Assembly: GCA_036971715.1 (NCBI GenBank)
Contig: JAVHJL010000003.1
Span: 4,216,001-4,280,000, forward strand
Length of the DNA stretch: 64,000 nt
From: Arthrobotrys musiformis
Lineage: Eukaryota; Ascomycota; Orbiliomycetes; Orbiliales; Orbiliaceae
Direction: 5' to 3'
The notes under the pieces were generated by a model. It saw only the letters and a list, made by a program, of their open reading frames with translations, was not told the origin of the DNA and made no database searches. Each line of letters begins with the position of its first letter. Position 1 is the stretch's first letter. Made by a program: the position numbers and the translations under genes. This document shows positions 47,351 through 59,768 of this stretch, in pieces.

Positions 47351-49567
47351 ACCCATTCGTGCCGAAGGGTTGTCTTCGCGGAACGATTAATATAATATCA
47401 TGACAAGTCTGCCCGAGGTTCGGTTCTTCATGAGCATTCTCCCCGGCGCCGAACGCATTAAAAATCAGATGATCTTTGTCGTGAAACTAGTAGATGGTGC
47501 TAATTCGTGGGAATTATGTTAAACCCCAGCATTTCTTTCATAATTAGGCGGACCGGTCCAGGACCAGACTTTAGCCGACACAATAACTTCTAGTTACAAA
47601 CTATTCAGATGTAACAAATTATACAGCAAAATACTAAAGGCCCCAGCGTAAATTACAACATACACAACAACGAAAGTGTATCAGAGAACGAAGCTTTTAG
47701 CGTTACGAAATGGAACGAGCTTTTCTGCCGACGAGCAGCAGTTTTTGTCGCGTGGAGGTGAGATAAAGCGACCGCGGAAAACCCCCCAACTCGGATTCGC
47801 AGGGGGAACGGAGTCGACATGGGGATTTAGGATGTCGGTTCCGGAAATAAATTTGCTCACCTGCGACATGGGACCGACGTATGAATTTTCATGAGGGGTC
47901 ACAATCAGATAGAAGTGCAAAAGTTGTCGACAATATTACTACATAAATCAGAGATAAATTGAACTTATGACCCTCAGAAGGCTAGTTGAGCCATGGATCC
48001 ACAGAACAGTACCCCCCACGGAAATTCCCGGCTTGAAACGATGTCAATGTATGCACGCAATCCGAGTCCGGGCTGTGATCGATCAGGATGGTTTACATAA
48101 GAACCATGTCACCCCAGCTCAAATTATCAGCGATAGAAAGCCCGGACCTCGAGCATGTCAAAAAATTGTTCGCTTGTACCCGTATATTCGAATCGAGGAA
48201 CTGGTTCAACAGGGCTGCCAGGGCTTGCTTTGCATAATTCTCATTGGAATGGATGCCTATTGGTTGCTGAACCTAGATATCACTGCAATCTCGGACCAAG
48301 TCCAAACCAATGGCACACGTGAAATAGATCGTCATTCTTTGCCCTTGAGTTTGCGTTTATGATATAGCTGCAACAGCTTGATGATGATGGTGGCTAACTG
48401 GGAGTGCACACTAGTGGGCTCGTATTCGAACCCAACTTAGGACAGGCAGGTGACCAGAGAAGCGGCCTTAAAGCCTGCTTTGACTTGGATGGTGTGTCGG
48501 ACGCCATCCTGTACGTAGTAGATGCACCCAGGGCACCTTTCTATCCGCTTTGGAGGTATGCGTTCGGGCTTGATCAACGGGGACGCTGGGAAACAAATGA
48601 CAGCTGGACATAGGCCCGGTCTAGCTAAGCCGTTCCCATCGATACCGATATGGGCATTTCAACCCGATGCATGCAAAGCTCAGGCCCCGTCAGAGCTAGC
48701 CCATGATGGACTACTGCTGCATGGCCAAACTGAAAGCTGCCGTTTACTCTGCATACCCGTACCCCACTTCAAAACTTCATATTCGACGTTCTGAAGACTA
48801 GAATCTGGCCTCTGACCGCCCTTATGCTTAGCAAACCTTAAGAGACGGACTATAGTCACATTTGGGATGGTTACATGCATATCAAATGCGACCTTTGGAG
48901 CTCATGGAGAAGCATTGGCATAATGAGAGCCTCGATCAGTAGGTTTTCTGGCAACCTGCGATCGATGTCTTTGAGGGGCTCGCATACGAGGTCAAAATAA
49001 GACATTGAATTCACTAGGTTTCCCAGTCCTGCAGCAAACAATGTTCGTCTCCAGTTCGCCTATCGGCCTACAGCTGCATGGGTATATATTCACTGCGTGG
49101 CAGGTTAATTAGGCTCTGCATATATAGCGGCGGGGCTGGGTTGAGGCCTGTGAACTAAGGACCGTCACAAGGCTCGTCTACAGATACCACACGCTCGAGG
49201 AAGGTGAGCTCATTGCCCAACGGTAAATGCATATAGTGGTCGGTGCTGACCCCTGAGTGCGAGCCGCCTGTTATATAAACACGCAGCAAAGACCTTCCTA
49301 ACCGCCGGGGTATGCGTGGAAATGTGAGATAAATATTTGTATTATAGCTATAGCTTTTATATTTATTCGATTGAATTTGTTTTTAGCGGGGGAGACTCAA
49401 TTCAAATGCCAAAGGCTATATTGTGCCGTAACATCGGCATAAATCAAGACAAAAATGAAAGTGCATATATTAGTAGAAATCTCGAAAGTGGATTCTGGCA
49501 GTGGCTTGCATATGCAAATAACTTACCCCTGATGTTGTGATTCCTAAGACCTATCAAACGTTGACTC

Positions 49568-49587
49568 TTTTTTTTTTTTTTTTTTTT
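49568..49587. repeat. Poly-T run (20)
   Basis: Uninterrupted T run in the 15-kb gene-poor interval. Confidence 0.93.
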
Positions 49588-50001
49588 GTGGTCTGAGTAC
49601 GCACAAGCATGTCAAGTATAATTTTCTTACACAAATTAAACTATCTTGGACTAGATGCGGTCTGGATTTGTTGTTTAATAATCCGCTTTATATATTAGTG
49701 TAATTCCGTAGTTCTAAACAGCTTTGTATGCGTTAGATCTCGCTTGAGGGGCAAAATATGTTAGCTTTCGCTGTTGAAACAATTCTGTTAGTTTTGAAGC
49801 AGATACTATCAAATTTAGAAGCCAACAGCGTATCGATCCATTGCCAGGCCCTCCACCAAACTTGCAAAAAGCTAGCTTCTTTCCGCGAAAATATAGCCCC
49901 TCTCGTCTGCCCACTCCATATGATCGCCCCTTCTTCTTCTTTTTTTTTTTTTGTTTTAAACAAGAGAAAAAAAAGCTAGTTGGCTGGCTGGACTTAAAAA
50001 T

Positions 50002-50003
<2 letters not shown>

Positions 50004-50038
<35 letters not shown>
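50004..50038. repeat. Poly-T run (35)
   Basis: Uninterrupted T35 in the gene-poor interval. Its length may be imprecise in any assembly. Confidence 0.93.
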
Positions 50039-50582
50039 CTCTAAAGGAGGGGAACTTTGACAGCTTCAGCCATAGGAGCTCAGAATTTCAACCAAGAAAT
50101 ACGAGTTTCTCGGATCCACTCCAATAACCGTGGATTCTTATCTTGAAGCGAAACAAATACGAGACCGGGACAAGCACTTAGTCACCTCATATTTGACTTA
50201 GAGCAAACGATGATGCTTTATTTTTATTCCGTTTTCGTGGTATAAGGGCATCGATTCGTTTATAATTAGTTTATGCCTAAAGTCGCACCGGCGAACCGGA
50301 GTCATGGTTGAAAAAGGCTCAACCCAACGTCCCCTCTTCAACAACTAAGTAGTTAGTAGCCATATTTGTTCCCTCCACCTCATCAAATTAGTTTGCTACC
50401 TTTCGAGTGGGTCACGGTTCAGTCGCTAGCTAATTCTAGTCCACTGATCAGCGCAAGGATTAAAGACGAACTTCAACGCACACCACGAATGCGCGATTGT
50501 CGGGTGCCTCTCATGTTTCTCCTGTCAATCAAAAATTCGGATTATATAAATGACACAATTATTGCAAGCTTTTTGCGGCAGT

Positions 50583-50603
50583 AAAAAAAAAAAAAAAAAA
50601 AAA
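50583..50603. repeat. Poly-A run (21)
   Basis: Uninterrupted A run, about 550 bp from the T35 run and on the opposite strand sense. The two could pair as an inverted repeat, but no flanking homology is visible. Confidence 0.93.
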
Positions 50604-53491
50604 CAATGGTAAAACTTGTCAGTTGGACCTTCGGCAAAGGAGAGAAGGCCGCTTCCGCTTAAGCTTGTGATCATGGAACTATCGCGAGAGCCTCGCGGAG
50701 CCGAGAGAGATATGCAAACCGGGTTCATTAATCTTGATTCCTCCCTCTAGAACATGGATATACTATGAAACAAGTAGCAGTTGTTGATGCTAGGAATTAG
50801 ATTGCCAGGCGGGGTAAGGGTTTTCATATTGGCAATACCAAACTGACAAGCTATTTTAAGGCAGCCAATTCGCAACTAGATATTCCCTGCTTCGACTGGG
50901 CCCAAATGACTTGGATTATAGTAGGCGCAAGCCTGAACCCGCTCCATCGAGTTCATGTTATGGACGGCTTGCTTGGGTCCCTCGCAAATCTTGGTAAACA
51001 AAATTACCCCTCCAATATTTCGACAATTAGAATAAACGTCAAATCTCTTTTAGCTCACGCATGTCAGATTTGCAGCAACAATTTAAGCTAAGGCCACGAG
51101 AAGGTCTGATCGATTGTATTTTCTCCACGTTATAAGCTTTTCTCCTGCGCATCACCACCCTCTGGGTGGGTTATAAGCGAATATATTGACATGGTGATAT
51201 CGGCGAGAGCGATGCACAGTTCAGTATTATATTTTACGACGCATGAATATGTTGCCAGCTTTACGACCAACTACTTACTTGGTAATCTTTTTCGGGATCG
51301 GTGTTTAGTATAAGTATTTTTCATCAGACCCAATTCTGCGATATCAATGTTGTCTAAATGCAATGGAAACAATGGTCGACGTTCGCGAACTCGAACACAT
51401 ACATACACGCATATTCTTAAATGGCTCCATAGGTATGTGTTTATGCATTGCTTTATCGATTAAAACCTAAGTTCTTTTTCTCTCTCTAGAATATATTACA
51501 TGCATTTTCGAAAACAAGGAACAGGAAGGGAAACACTGAGCCTAGGTGCCAGCCACAGGCCTCATAGAGACATGTATCGCCACACTCATCGATTAGACAT
51601 GTGCAAAGCCTCACTCTCAATCCTTGGCTGGACTTTGTGTTGTGTTGGGGATTTCCCAACATGTCTCACAAATTGGGAAGGTTGTGCCGGATCAGCAGAC
51701 TGCTTGACCAATCTGGGGAAATTATTGCCGCTACATGAGATGTAGCATTGGCCCCACAAAGCTCCATCCAAAGCCTCACAGCATCGGCATCCGACGCTTT
51801 GATAGTCGAAACAGCCGCCAACTCAATACTCATCGGATGGCGGTTGAGGGGACCCGAATCGACAGTTGCAGCCGATCCGAAGCCATGCCGTGAGCTAGAG
51901 AACTGGCACACATATCTACATATCGATGGCACCGTTACCAATCGCTCGAGACGGCTTTTGACACGATCTAAGCCGCCGACACATCGTGGTGAGGTCGGAG
52001 GTTGCCTCGTAAACCAGAGCTGGCCGAAGGTCAGAAGGCTAAGTATTGATCCATTTGTTTCTGGTGATCTCCTGGTGTTTTATTTTCTAGTGCAGGGTTT
52101 TCTCGTAATTAAAGCCTGTAATAACGGGTCCATGGCGGGAAGCTTTTCACGACTTCTCATATTATGGGAACCGAAATAGCGTTATATCGGAAAGACTCGA
52201 ACTCAGACAGTACGGTTATATGCTTTCTGTCGGATTTCCGTTGTTTTTTTGCCTAGGTGTTTGTGCTGCGATATGGATTCGAATGTTCTCTCACCCAATT
52301 TGCCTGAATTGACTGTTCTAGAAGCTGGAGATTGGATGCTTCTTCCCCCAGGGATTTTTGTCGGCAGACTGGGATTCGATATCATCTTCCCCAGACTGCG
52401 AAATCGGACTAACTACCAAAATGGAAAAACCTAAGGACTGCTAAGGGTTGATAAGGATTGTGCTTCCGAAAGTGATGAGGGATGCCTATCATATCATATC
52501 ATGTGCAAATTTTACTACGGTCCGTCGACGGGCTCCATCAGTAGTCAGCGCATCGATTCGTGCCGAACCCACACCTTTTTGGGTCAATTGAGCATGGGGT
52601 ACGGAAAACAAAGATCATGTTGGCTTTGAACATGATGAGATGACCGCTTGGATTTGAATCCTGTCTGGAATTTCTTCTAGACGGGCCGGAAAAAAGTGCT
52701 ATCGCGTCGTATCTTTTTCCCTCTTCTCGATCATTAATGGTCATTGTCAAGATCTTAAGACTCTTCATCTGCTCACGGCTATCGAACATCCTGATTCGTC
52801 GGGTGGACGGAATAATACAGCGGTAGGTGGCATTTTCTTATTTGCCAGGAAGGTAAGCTGTTCTAAAGAATCGGAGATGGAATGAACGCCACTTTCCTTG
52901 TCCCCTCATCCTTCCAATACGCTATTCGCACTTAAATGTATTCTGCACCTACACAGTAAGACCGACCGTAGTCAGCATGAATTGAACCTGAGGCTGCTGG
53001 CATGAAAAGGTGGATGGGATGCCGCCAGCGACAGACTCGGCTAGCTCCATTGAGATAAAAGCCTGACGTGCGAAAGGGTGGGTACCTTTCAAGTGCTCAC
53101 ACATGTCAAAACGACATAAGCTACTAAATTGGACTAGAGATATGGAATTAGAAACTGCATCCCACAACTAGCAGGCAGGCGGCACGGAGGGAAATCATCA
53201 TCGATCGGCCAGGGCAGGAACGCTAGCTGAAGTAACCACCAAGCTTTGACATACAACATGTTGACACCAGCCCTTTAACCAGGTCATCTGCTTCATGTAT
53301 GCTGGTACACAACGTAGGTGCTGGCGATATACCATGAAAACGTTTGAAGTATATACAGGTACCCAAGTGGGCTATGTCGATGCTAGTATGATCTCTTTTT
53401 GCGTTCCAACACATGAGCTCATGTGCTCACATTTGCACTTTTTGGATTGTTAGTACCAGACCGAAGACGATATTATGAACAGTCAATAGTG

Positions 53492-53494
<3 letters not shown>

Positions 53495-53533
<39 letters not shown>
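53495..53533. repeat. Poly-T run (39)
   Basis: Longest homopolymer in the window, about 1.7 kb upstream of the copper-fist start codon. Confidence 0.93.
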
Positions 53534-54191
53534 CTTTCCTTGCCTGGTTCATGACATCTTCCTCTTTCGTATTCCTGTTCAGGTATATTCTTACGTATGC
53601 GAAGTCAATAGTTTTCATTCCAGAGGTCAACAACCTGGAAAACATGGAAGGACCCTCCGCTGCCATATGGTTCTTTTTTTACCAAAGTTTGGTCAACATT
53701 GCTTATTACATGTCAAGTCACCGAGGAAGACCCCGTAAGAGACATCCATACATCTTATTACGAGTACTAGCTTTCATGTCGCGTCGTGATATTACCTGAT
53801 CATCTCACGATCGATTAATACTAAATTCGTGAACGTAATGGCATCCCACGGATCATGAACCCCCCCAACGTCTAGAAAGATTTGCTTCTTGAAGCTGCAA
53901 GTTGTCAGCCTTCTCTGTCTTTCTTTCGTTGTTCCTTTCCTTTCCCATTACGCGCTGCATTTGATTTCGGTGGTGTGTGGATTTAATCTTTGCATGCAAA
54001 CGATGTGTTTGACAGAACTAGAAAAGACTGAGGCGGACCCTTAAACTTGGCCAGCCCGACCAGCTGTTGGATTCGATCGAACAGAAAATTCGGCCGCTTC
54101 TGCATGACCTTACATACACGATTCTTGGAACTAGCTGCAGATATAATATAGACAAACCAGACCAGCCAGCCAGAACAGCCGTGCCTATAGA

Positions 54192-54230
54192 GTTGCAGTT
54201 GCAGTTGCAAGTTGCAGTTTAAGTTGCAGT
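54192..54230. repeat. GTTGCA hexamer cluster
   Basis: Imperfect array of five GTTGCA units, with small insertions, about 1 kb upstream of the copper-fist start. Confidence 0.85.
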
Positions 54231-55250
54231 CGGCGCTGTTGCAGCTGCATCGAGGGGCCCCTTGGTGATACTGTCGTGATGATGCGCCTCTCAAAAGAAG
54301 GCAAGTCATAATTTCGCCTACTTTACCACTAACTGATGTAAGTACAGTACGGTACGTACTTTACATACTGAACTCTATAGGGATCCAACCAACTGGAGCT
54401 AGTTAACCACCGCGGCCTAGTTTTGATTTTTTTCCAGTTCGCTTGTTTATGGGGCCCCCCTTCTCCTTTGCTGGTGGCCCTGCTTCTCATTTCTTATTTC
54501 TTTCCTTGGATTCCTTTTCTCCTTCTGCCACTTCTATTCTAGATATCTTTTTGTTCTTTCCCCCTCTTTTCTAACTTACCTCTTAACCCAACCCTTTTCT
54601 CTTCATACATAGTATTGTTGACAGCCTGAATACTCAGGCTCGCCCGCAAGTACTGAGGTCCCATTCGGTGGTTAGTTCCATACGCTTTGCGGTGACCCGT
54701 GTCCTCGAGGCCGGCACCAACCTGTTGCTAAGGCACAGGATTGCTTTTTCGCACTCTCCTCTGCTATAGCATACGTACCTTATTTCTGGCTGGTAGTCCG
54801 CCGCCTCCACCACCACCTCCTTCCTCCGATCCCGTTTTTCCCTGATCGCAGCTTAATATCCGGCAAAAGAGTGTACGATGATCCAATACACCTGGGAGTC
54901 CCTCGACGTTTTTTAGCGTCCATTTTCCTATTTTTTGTCTCGTGTTTCCACTTTCATAAATCTTTTTTTATATATTGCCCGGGGTAGTTTACAGTGGAAC
55001 TGGCGTTCAAACGGAAAGCAAACCTGTAAATCATCGAATCTTATTATCTTTTTCTCCGACTTTGGAAGAGGCCGTCATCAGCCTCCAGACCCAATCGACA
55101 GAACAACTAAAATACAGCCGCCCTTGTCGAACAAGATTCGGTTTCAAAGTCCGACTTGATATCATCTTGTATCTTCTCTTTTAACGCACAAAAATAGAAT
55201 TTGGTGGTGAACGTCTTGACGTTCACACTCGCAAAGTTACTCCAACAGCT

Positions 55251-56895
55251 ATGTTTGTGGATGGGAAGAAGTATGCATGTGACGCTTGCGTCCGAGGGCA
55301 TCGCGTGAGCGGATGCAATCACAACGGTATGTATTCCCACCCTTTTTGCGATCGAGAACCTCATATTGCGTTTGAATTTCATTCCTAGCTCTACGACGTC
55401 GCCCCGCCACTTTTGGGTTCGTGGCGAGGTTATGAAGGATACTTTGAACTGACAAGAAGACAATAACCAGACCGTCCATTACAAGAGATTGCAAAAAAAG
55501 GACGTCCAGTATCACAGTGCCAACACTGTCGAAGCCTGAGAAAGTCGCGTTCGTCTCACGTCAAATGCGACTGTGGGGAAAAGACTAAGGGAGCCCCGAA
55601 GCACCACTATATAAACGAGAATGGGAAGCTCGTAGAATTGGACGAGTCCAAAGGTGATAACCATAATATTCCCTACTTTACTGCAAAGGTTCGCCTACTA
55701 ATTGTTATTTTGGTGATTGGAAAAAGGCTCGCATTGCCAATGCCCGCACGGCGGCCGATGCACTTGTTCCGTCAAAAAGGAATATCTGGAGTGCGTGCCA
55801 GAGACAACCACCAGCACGCCAGGCTCCTCGACTTCTAGCGAGGGGCCACGGGTGAAGCCACGGCTTCAATCGACACAATCGGAGACTAGCCTGACTCGCT
55901 TCACAAATGGACACCATAGAGTAATTCACAGGCATCACTCCTCTCATGGAACTGCCCCATATCACATTCCGATTCATCATCATCATACACCCGCCGGCGA
56001 TAGCCACGAAAAGTTAACACCGGAAGTGGATCTTTCATCTTCCCATGGACATATCATAATGCCATCCGATCCAGAGGATGTGCCGGTTCCCTATCATAGA
56101 TCTAGTTTAAGCCGACAAATCAAATCCGAAACTGGTTCTCCCTCAGTAGCATCGTCTGGATACCAGGAAGGAAGCGACTCGACACTGCCCCCAAATCTTA
56201 GCCGCACGATCTCTGAATTCAACCTGAATGGATCTCGTGGGGTTTTCGATCTTTCGCTACGAACTACGGATTTACCACAATTCGATACCCCGGACTACTC
56301 CGCCCGCGAATTTTACTTGTCCGCTGTTGACTCGGAGGCAGGGCCATTCTCATTCAACCCCCCAAATTCAGCGACATGGCCATATGAGACGAGTTTCGAC
56401 CACTTTTGTGAGGTGCCGCCTGGACTTACCCAATCTGTCTCTGGAGACGATTCTGAGGTTGAGAATTGGGGTTACCCCACGCTTCCTAGCCCTGTGCACA
56501 ACATCACCCCTGGATATCTCAATGGACACTTCTCTGCGGAGTCTTCCGACTTCTACGAATCCGATCACCACGATGGCCTTAGTACAGTTTCTTCGAGAGT
56601 CGGACTTGCCAACATTGCAACGCTTCCGCCGCCCGACCTTGGATCCATGGAAAGCTATCTGAACACTGGTTTTGATGGTAGCGCCTTTAACCTAAGTGTC
56701 CAGGAAAGTGTTTCCTTGGCTGACCTTGGTTTCGAGGATCATATCCGACCAACAGCTTACGAAGACGGCAAAACAATCTCCCCGGCTGAAATTGGAACTG
56801 AACGCGGGTCACACCTCTTCGCGGATTCCGAGGTTCTCATGATGGTTCCTGTAACAACCCAAAATGTGCCCCTTCCAGAATTCGAAGCCCGGTAG
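55251..56895 (+). CDS. Copper-fist transcription factor (Ace1/Cuf1/Mac1 family)
   Basis: Copper-responsive nuclear regulator. Three exons fit: 55251-55326, 55471-55653 and 55727-56895; 475 residues. The N-terminus begins MFVDGKKYACDACVRGH, with the copper-fist zinc ligands Cys10, Cys13, Cys22 and His24. A KKGRP minor-groove motif lies at 34-38. The cysteine-rich copper-binding region follows: CQHC at 42-45, CDC at 58-60, then CQCPHGGRCTC at 90-100. The first intron interrupts the codon right after the zinc module (144 nt), the second the copper module (73 nt). The remainder is Ser/Pro-rich with only two further cysteines, so the C-terminal cysteine cluster of Mac1/Cuf1-type activators is absent. 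Instead a segment at 149-180 holds 12 histidines. The domain assignment is firm; activator of detoxification or of uptake cannot be decided here. Confidence 0.93.
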
Positions 56896-57110
56896 CCCCG
56901 CCCACCTCCAGCGCCATTAGCCAAGCCCTGGAGTCTCTTTGGTCCTTACGCCTTGACACGCCAATTTCAACGGGACTGGATCATTAAAAGTTATTGCTTT
57001 CTCCACGTTTGTTCAGTTTTTTTTCGCATTGCTTTTTTTACCGCCCCTCTCTTTTATTGTGATTCTCGTTATAGCACATACCACCTTCATTAGACTTGTC
57101 GTTTTGGCTA

Positions 57111-57137
57111 TTTTTTTTTTTTTTTTTTTTTTTTTTT
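57111..57137. repeat. Poly-T run (27)
   Basis: Uninterrupted T run about 215 bp past the copper-fist stop codon, possibly within its 3' untranslated region. Confidence 0.93.
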
Positions 57138-59744
57138 GGAAAGCAGAACTTTTTTGATTGTAGTATCTCTGTACCCGTCCGTTGCTTGAACACATTTCTT
57201 GAGATACCTGTGTTTATTTTTTAGCAGGTTCAAACTTGGTGTCAGTTGATTCATGTCTTTGGTGTAGCACTGCTACCTCTTTGTCTGCAATTCTGTTTAG
57301 ATTACGATACTTTTTCATTGGGTACATTCGAAGCGTCCTCCCCTTCTAGAATACAAGATCTTCTACGTTTTTTTCTTTTCCCTTCGCGGGGAATCAAACG
57401 TTCGAGAACCTCACCCCCTCCACAGATTTCTTTGCTTCCGTTTCCCCAGACATTCTCAGCCGGGGAAATGAAGGCAAATTTTTAACCGAAGCAGGCACCG
57501 GGTCGAGGAACATGTTTTCATGGGATTGGGGTCGACAGTCAAATACACAAGGAGGGCGGAAACTACTCTTTTTTTCTTTCTTGGTGATATTCCGGCCTTA
57601 GCTGTCTGTTCACATGGGGGGATTGAGTGTACCTTCTCATAGGGGTTTGATAGTAGAGCTTACACGATGCCATCCGTCATTGCCACAGCTTTGTGTGTGT
57701 GTTCATTCCCGCGCCTGCGTGGTTGTGTCCTCATCGTGTGTGCCTATGATTTGAATTATCCTTAGGGGTTTAACCGTCCTTGTCTGGAACCACGACATCA
57801 GGTAACAGAAATTGAATCCCATCGAGCAAAAATATTCGCCCCCGCTAGCCGTTTCGGCTGCCACCAGACCACCACCACCACCACCATGGCCATGTCAGCT
57901 CTGCCCAGCGCCTGTTCCGATGCACCACCCACCGAAAATGTCTTGCGCAGTCCGATTCTCTTTTTGCTATTATTTCCACCAATGTACACATACTTTTTTT
58001 TCTCTTCTCAGCTTTACTTCTCCCCTTTCTCTCTCTCCCTCTCCCCATATTTTTCCTTCTTCTTTTTTTGTGGTTCAGTGAGGTTTTCTGTTTAGCGCTC
58101 TGGCGGGCCTTTCTCATAGATTTCTCCCATTTCGAAATTTCTTAGTTTTTTTTTTTTGATAGAATGGCGCCTCGGAGTTGTTATTTCCTTTACAGCCAAA
58201 TTTGCAAAGCTCACGCAACTTCACAAAAAAATGCGGCTTGATACCAAAAACAGTATTTTATTTCTTTTCCCAATTTTTTTGTTTTGTTTTTTTCTTGCAT
58301 ATACTCCCTGTACAACTACCTGCAATTATTCCGAAGCATTTCTTTCTTTAGCAAAAATGAAGCATGGACCTTACGCGGTTGTGGGAACGAAAACAGGGCC
58401 TGACCCGACAAATACCGATACGATAACTACTATTCTGGAGCACTCCTCCGTTCAGGCGAGATCGACACCCTTTACGATCCTTCCATCCGCATAGTATTTT
58501 AATATAAACGTACTCCAAACAGGGTGGAAGCATCGTGACATGAGCCCGTCATAATATTCGAATCGTAGCGTCCCCATTTCCAATAAACTAATCCGAAGCC
58601 GAGGTCCCACATGACGCCTCCATAATCAATAGCTCCACACACTTGATGCTTCCCTAACTATGTAAATTGACTGTCAAATCGTCTGTGGAAAACCACCACC
58701 AAACGATCGTAATCTCCAGACGAAGACCCTTTTACTTGCATTCTCATAGACGGTTAGCGTAAAACATCGTTAAATCTAAATCCCAGGTCACGATGATATC
58801 CACGAGTCACGCAAGGTCTACTGCCCCTAGTGCTCACACTAATGCAACTTTCATGTCGCAACGTGCACCTTATCGAATCGCGGAAGCTGCCGACTGCAGA
58901 AGCTTCCAGCCAGGCATGTCAGCTCCTCTCAGCTCCTGACAGTTACCCGACCGGCTGGAAAAACCGAAGAGAGGAGTCCAACTGCATGCTCTGCATTTTG
59001 AATCCTAGCAGCTTGATGTTTAGTGAAATATGAGAAGGGGCATTTGGGTTCTATGGCAGCAGTTGCAGTCGGTGATTGATGCTATCTCTTCGTATTTTCC
59101 CACCCCGCTAGCCTATCTGACCCCGCCTCGATTGAACTTTTAGTGTTGAAAACCTGATATCAAAAGCCTAAGGGGACACGTCTAGACATTTCATTCGCGA
59201 TGGATTATCTCGATCAGATGATGCGGGAACTCCTCAAGGTCGAACAAGCATTTGCATTACATTTACATATACAGACGAGCGCCCGACTTTTCCCAAACCA
59301 ACAGGAATAAAGGTCCGTTAGGGAGGAGCGGGTCCGGCTTGCCTGGAGTGTGTGTACTCTTTACGAAGGGCCATTTCGGGTCAAAGGTCCAGCTAGTTTA
59401 CTCGGTCGGACTCGGGCTAAACACGGCATTACGCACCAGTTAAAACATCAGTTCCTCAGGTCGTACAAGGCTGTATTTTTTAGGAATATTTTTTGGTAAT
59501 CAGTTTCCACAGATCGAGGTTGTTTGCACGTTGGTGCAGGTTGAGGTGCCTTAAAGGTCATCGCAGTTGCCCATATCGGTAGGCTCCGGTTGTTGTTTAG
59601 GTACCTGTTGATACTTGGCTACTTGATGCATGCATTCGTTTTTCCATTTTATGGTCAGCATAAGGCACACCCAACGAGGGTGTGAATTTTACACTTTCGA
59701 TCATGGTTATCCCTAGCATGTATGTCGATGCAATGACCGAGACC

Positions 59745-59768
59745 TTTTTTTTTTTTTTTTTTTTTTTT
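59745..59768. repeat. Poly-T run (24)
   Basis: Uninterrupted T run in the gene-poor right end. Confidence 0.93.

Larger units (their letters stand above)
40147..55250. other. 15.1-kb interval between two divergent transcription-factor genes
   Basis: No supported protein-coding gene: frames are under about 150 residues, many open only from non-ATG codons, and none shows a family motif. Examples are 47967-48362 (ATG, 131 residues) and 51748-52179 (TTG, 143). The interval holds the upstream regions of the RGT1-like (-) and copper-fist (+) genes. Visible elements: homopolymer runs at 49568-49587, 50004-50038, 50583-50603 and 53495-53533; an 8-bp inverted repeat around 43171-43190 (GTACTATA/TATAGTAC); a 12-bp tandem duplication at 47325-47348; (ATATC)n near 44640 and 52487; and a GTTGCA hexamer cluster at 54192-54230. 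I see no intact transposon, but degraded copies could not be excluded by eye. Confidence 0.55.

Noticed and set aside
47967..48362. ATG frame of 131 residues in the 15-kb interval
   Set aside because: No family resemblance, and neighbours in other frames are equally open.
50004..50603. T35 and A21 as terminal repeats of a small mobile element
   Set aside because: No target-site duplication, no shared flanks and no coding content between them.
52960..53070. Reverse-strand tRNA-like sequence (GGTTCAATTC and CTAGCCGAG words)
   Set aside because: The A- and B-box-like words are present, but T-arm and acceptor stems do not pair.
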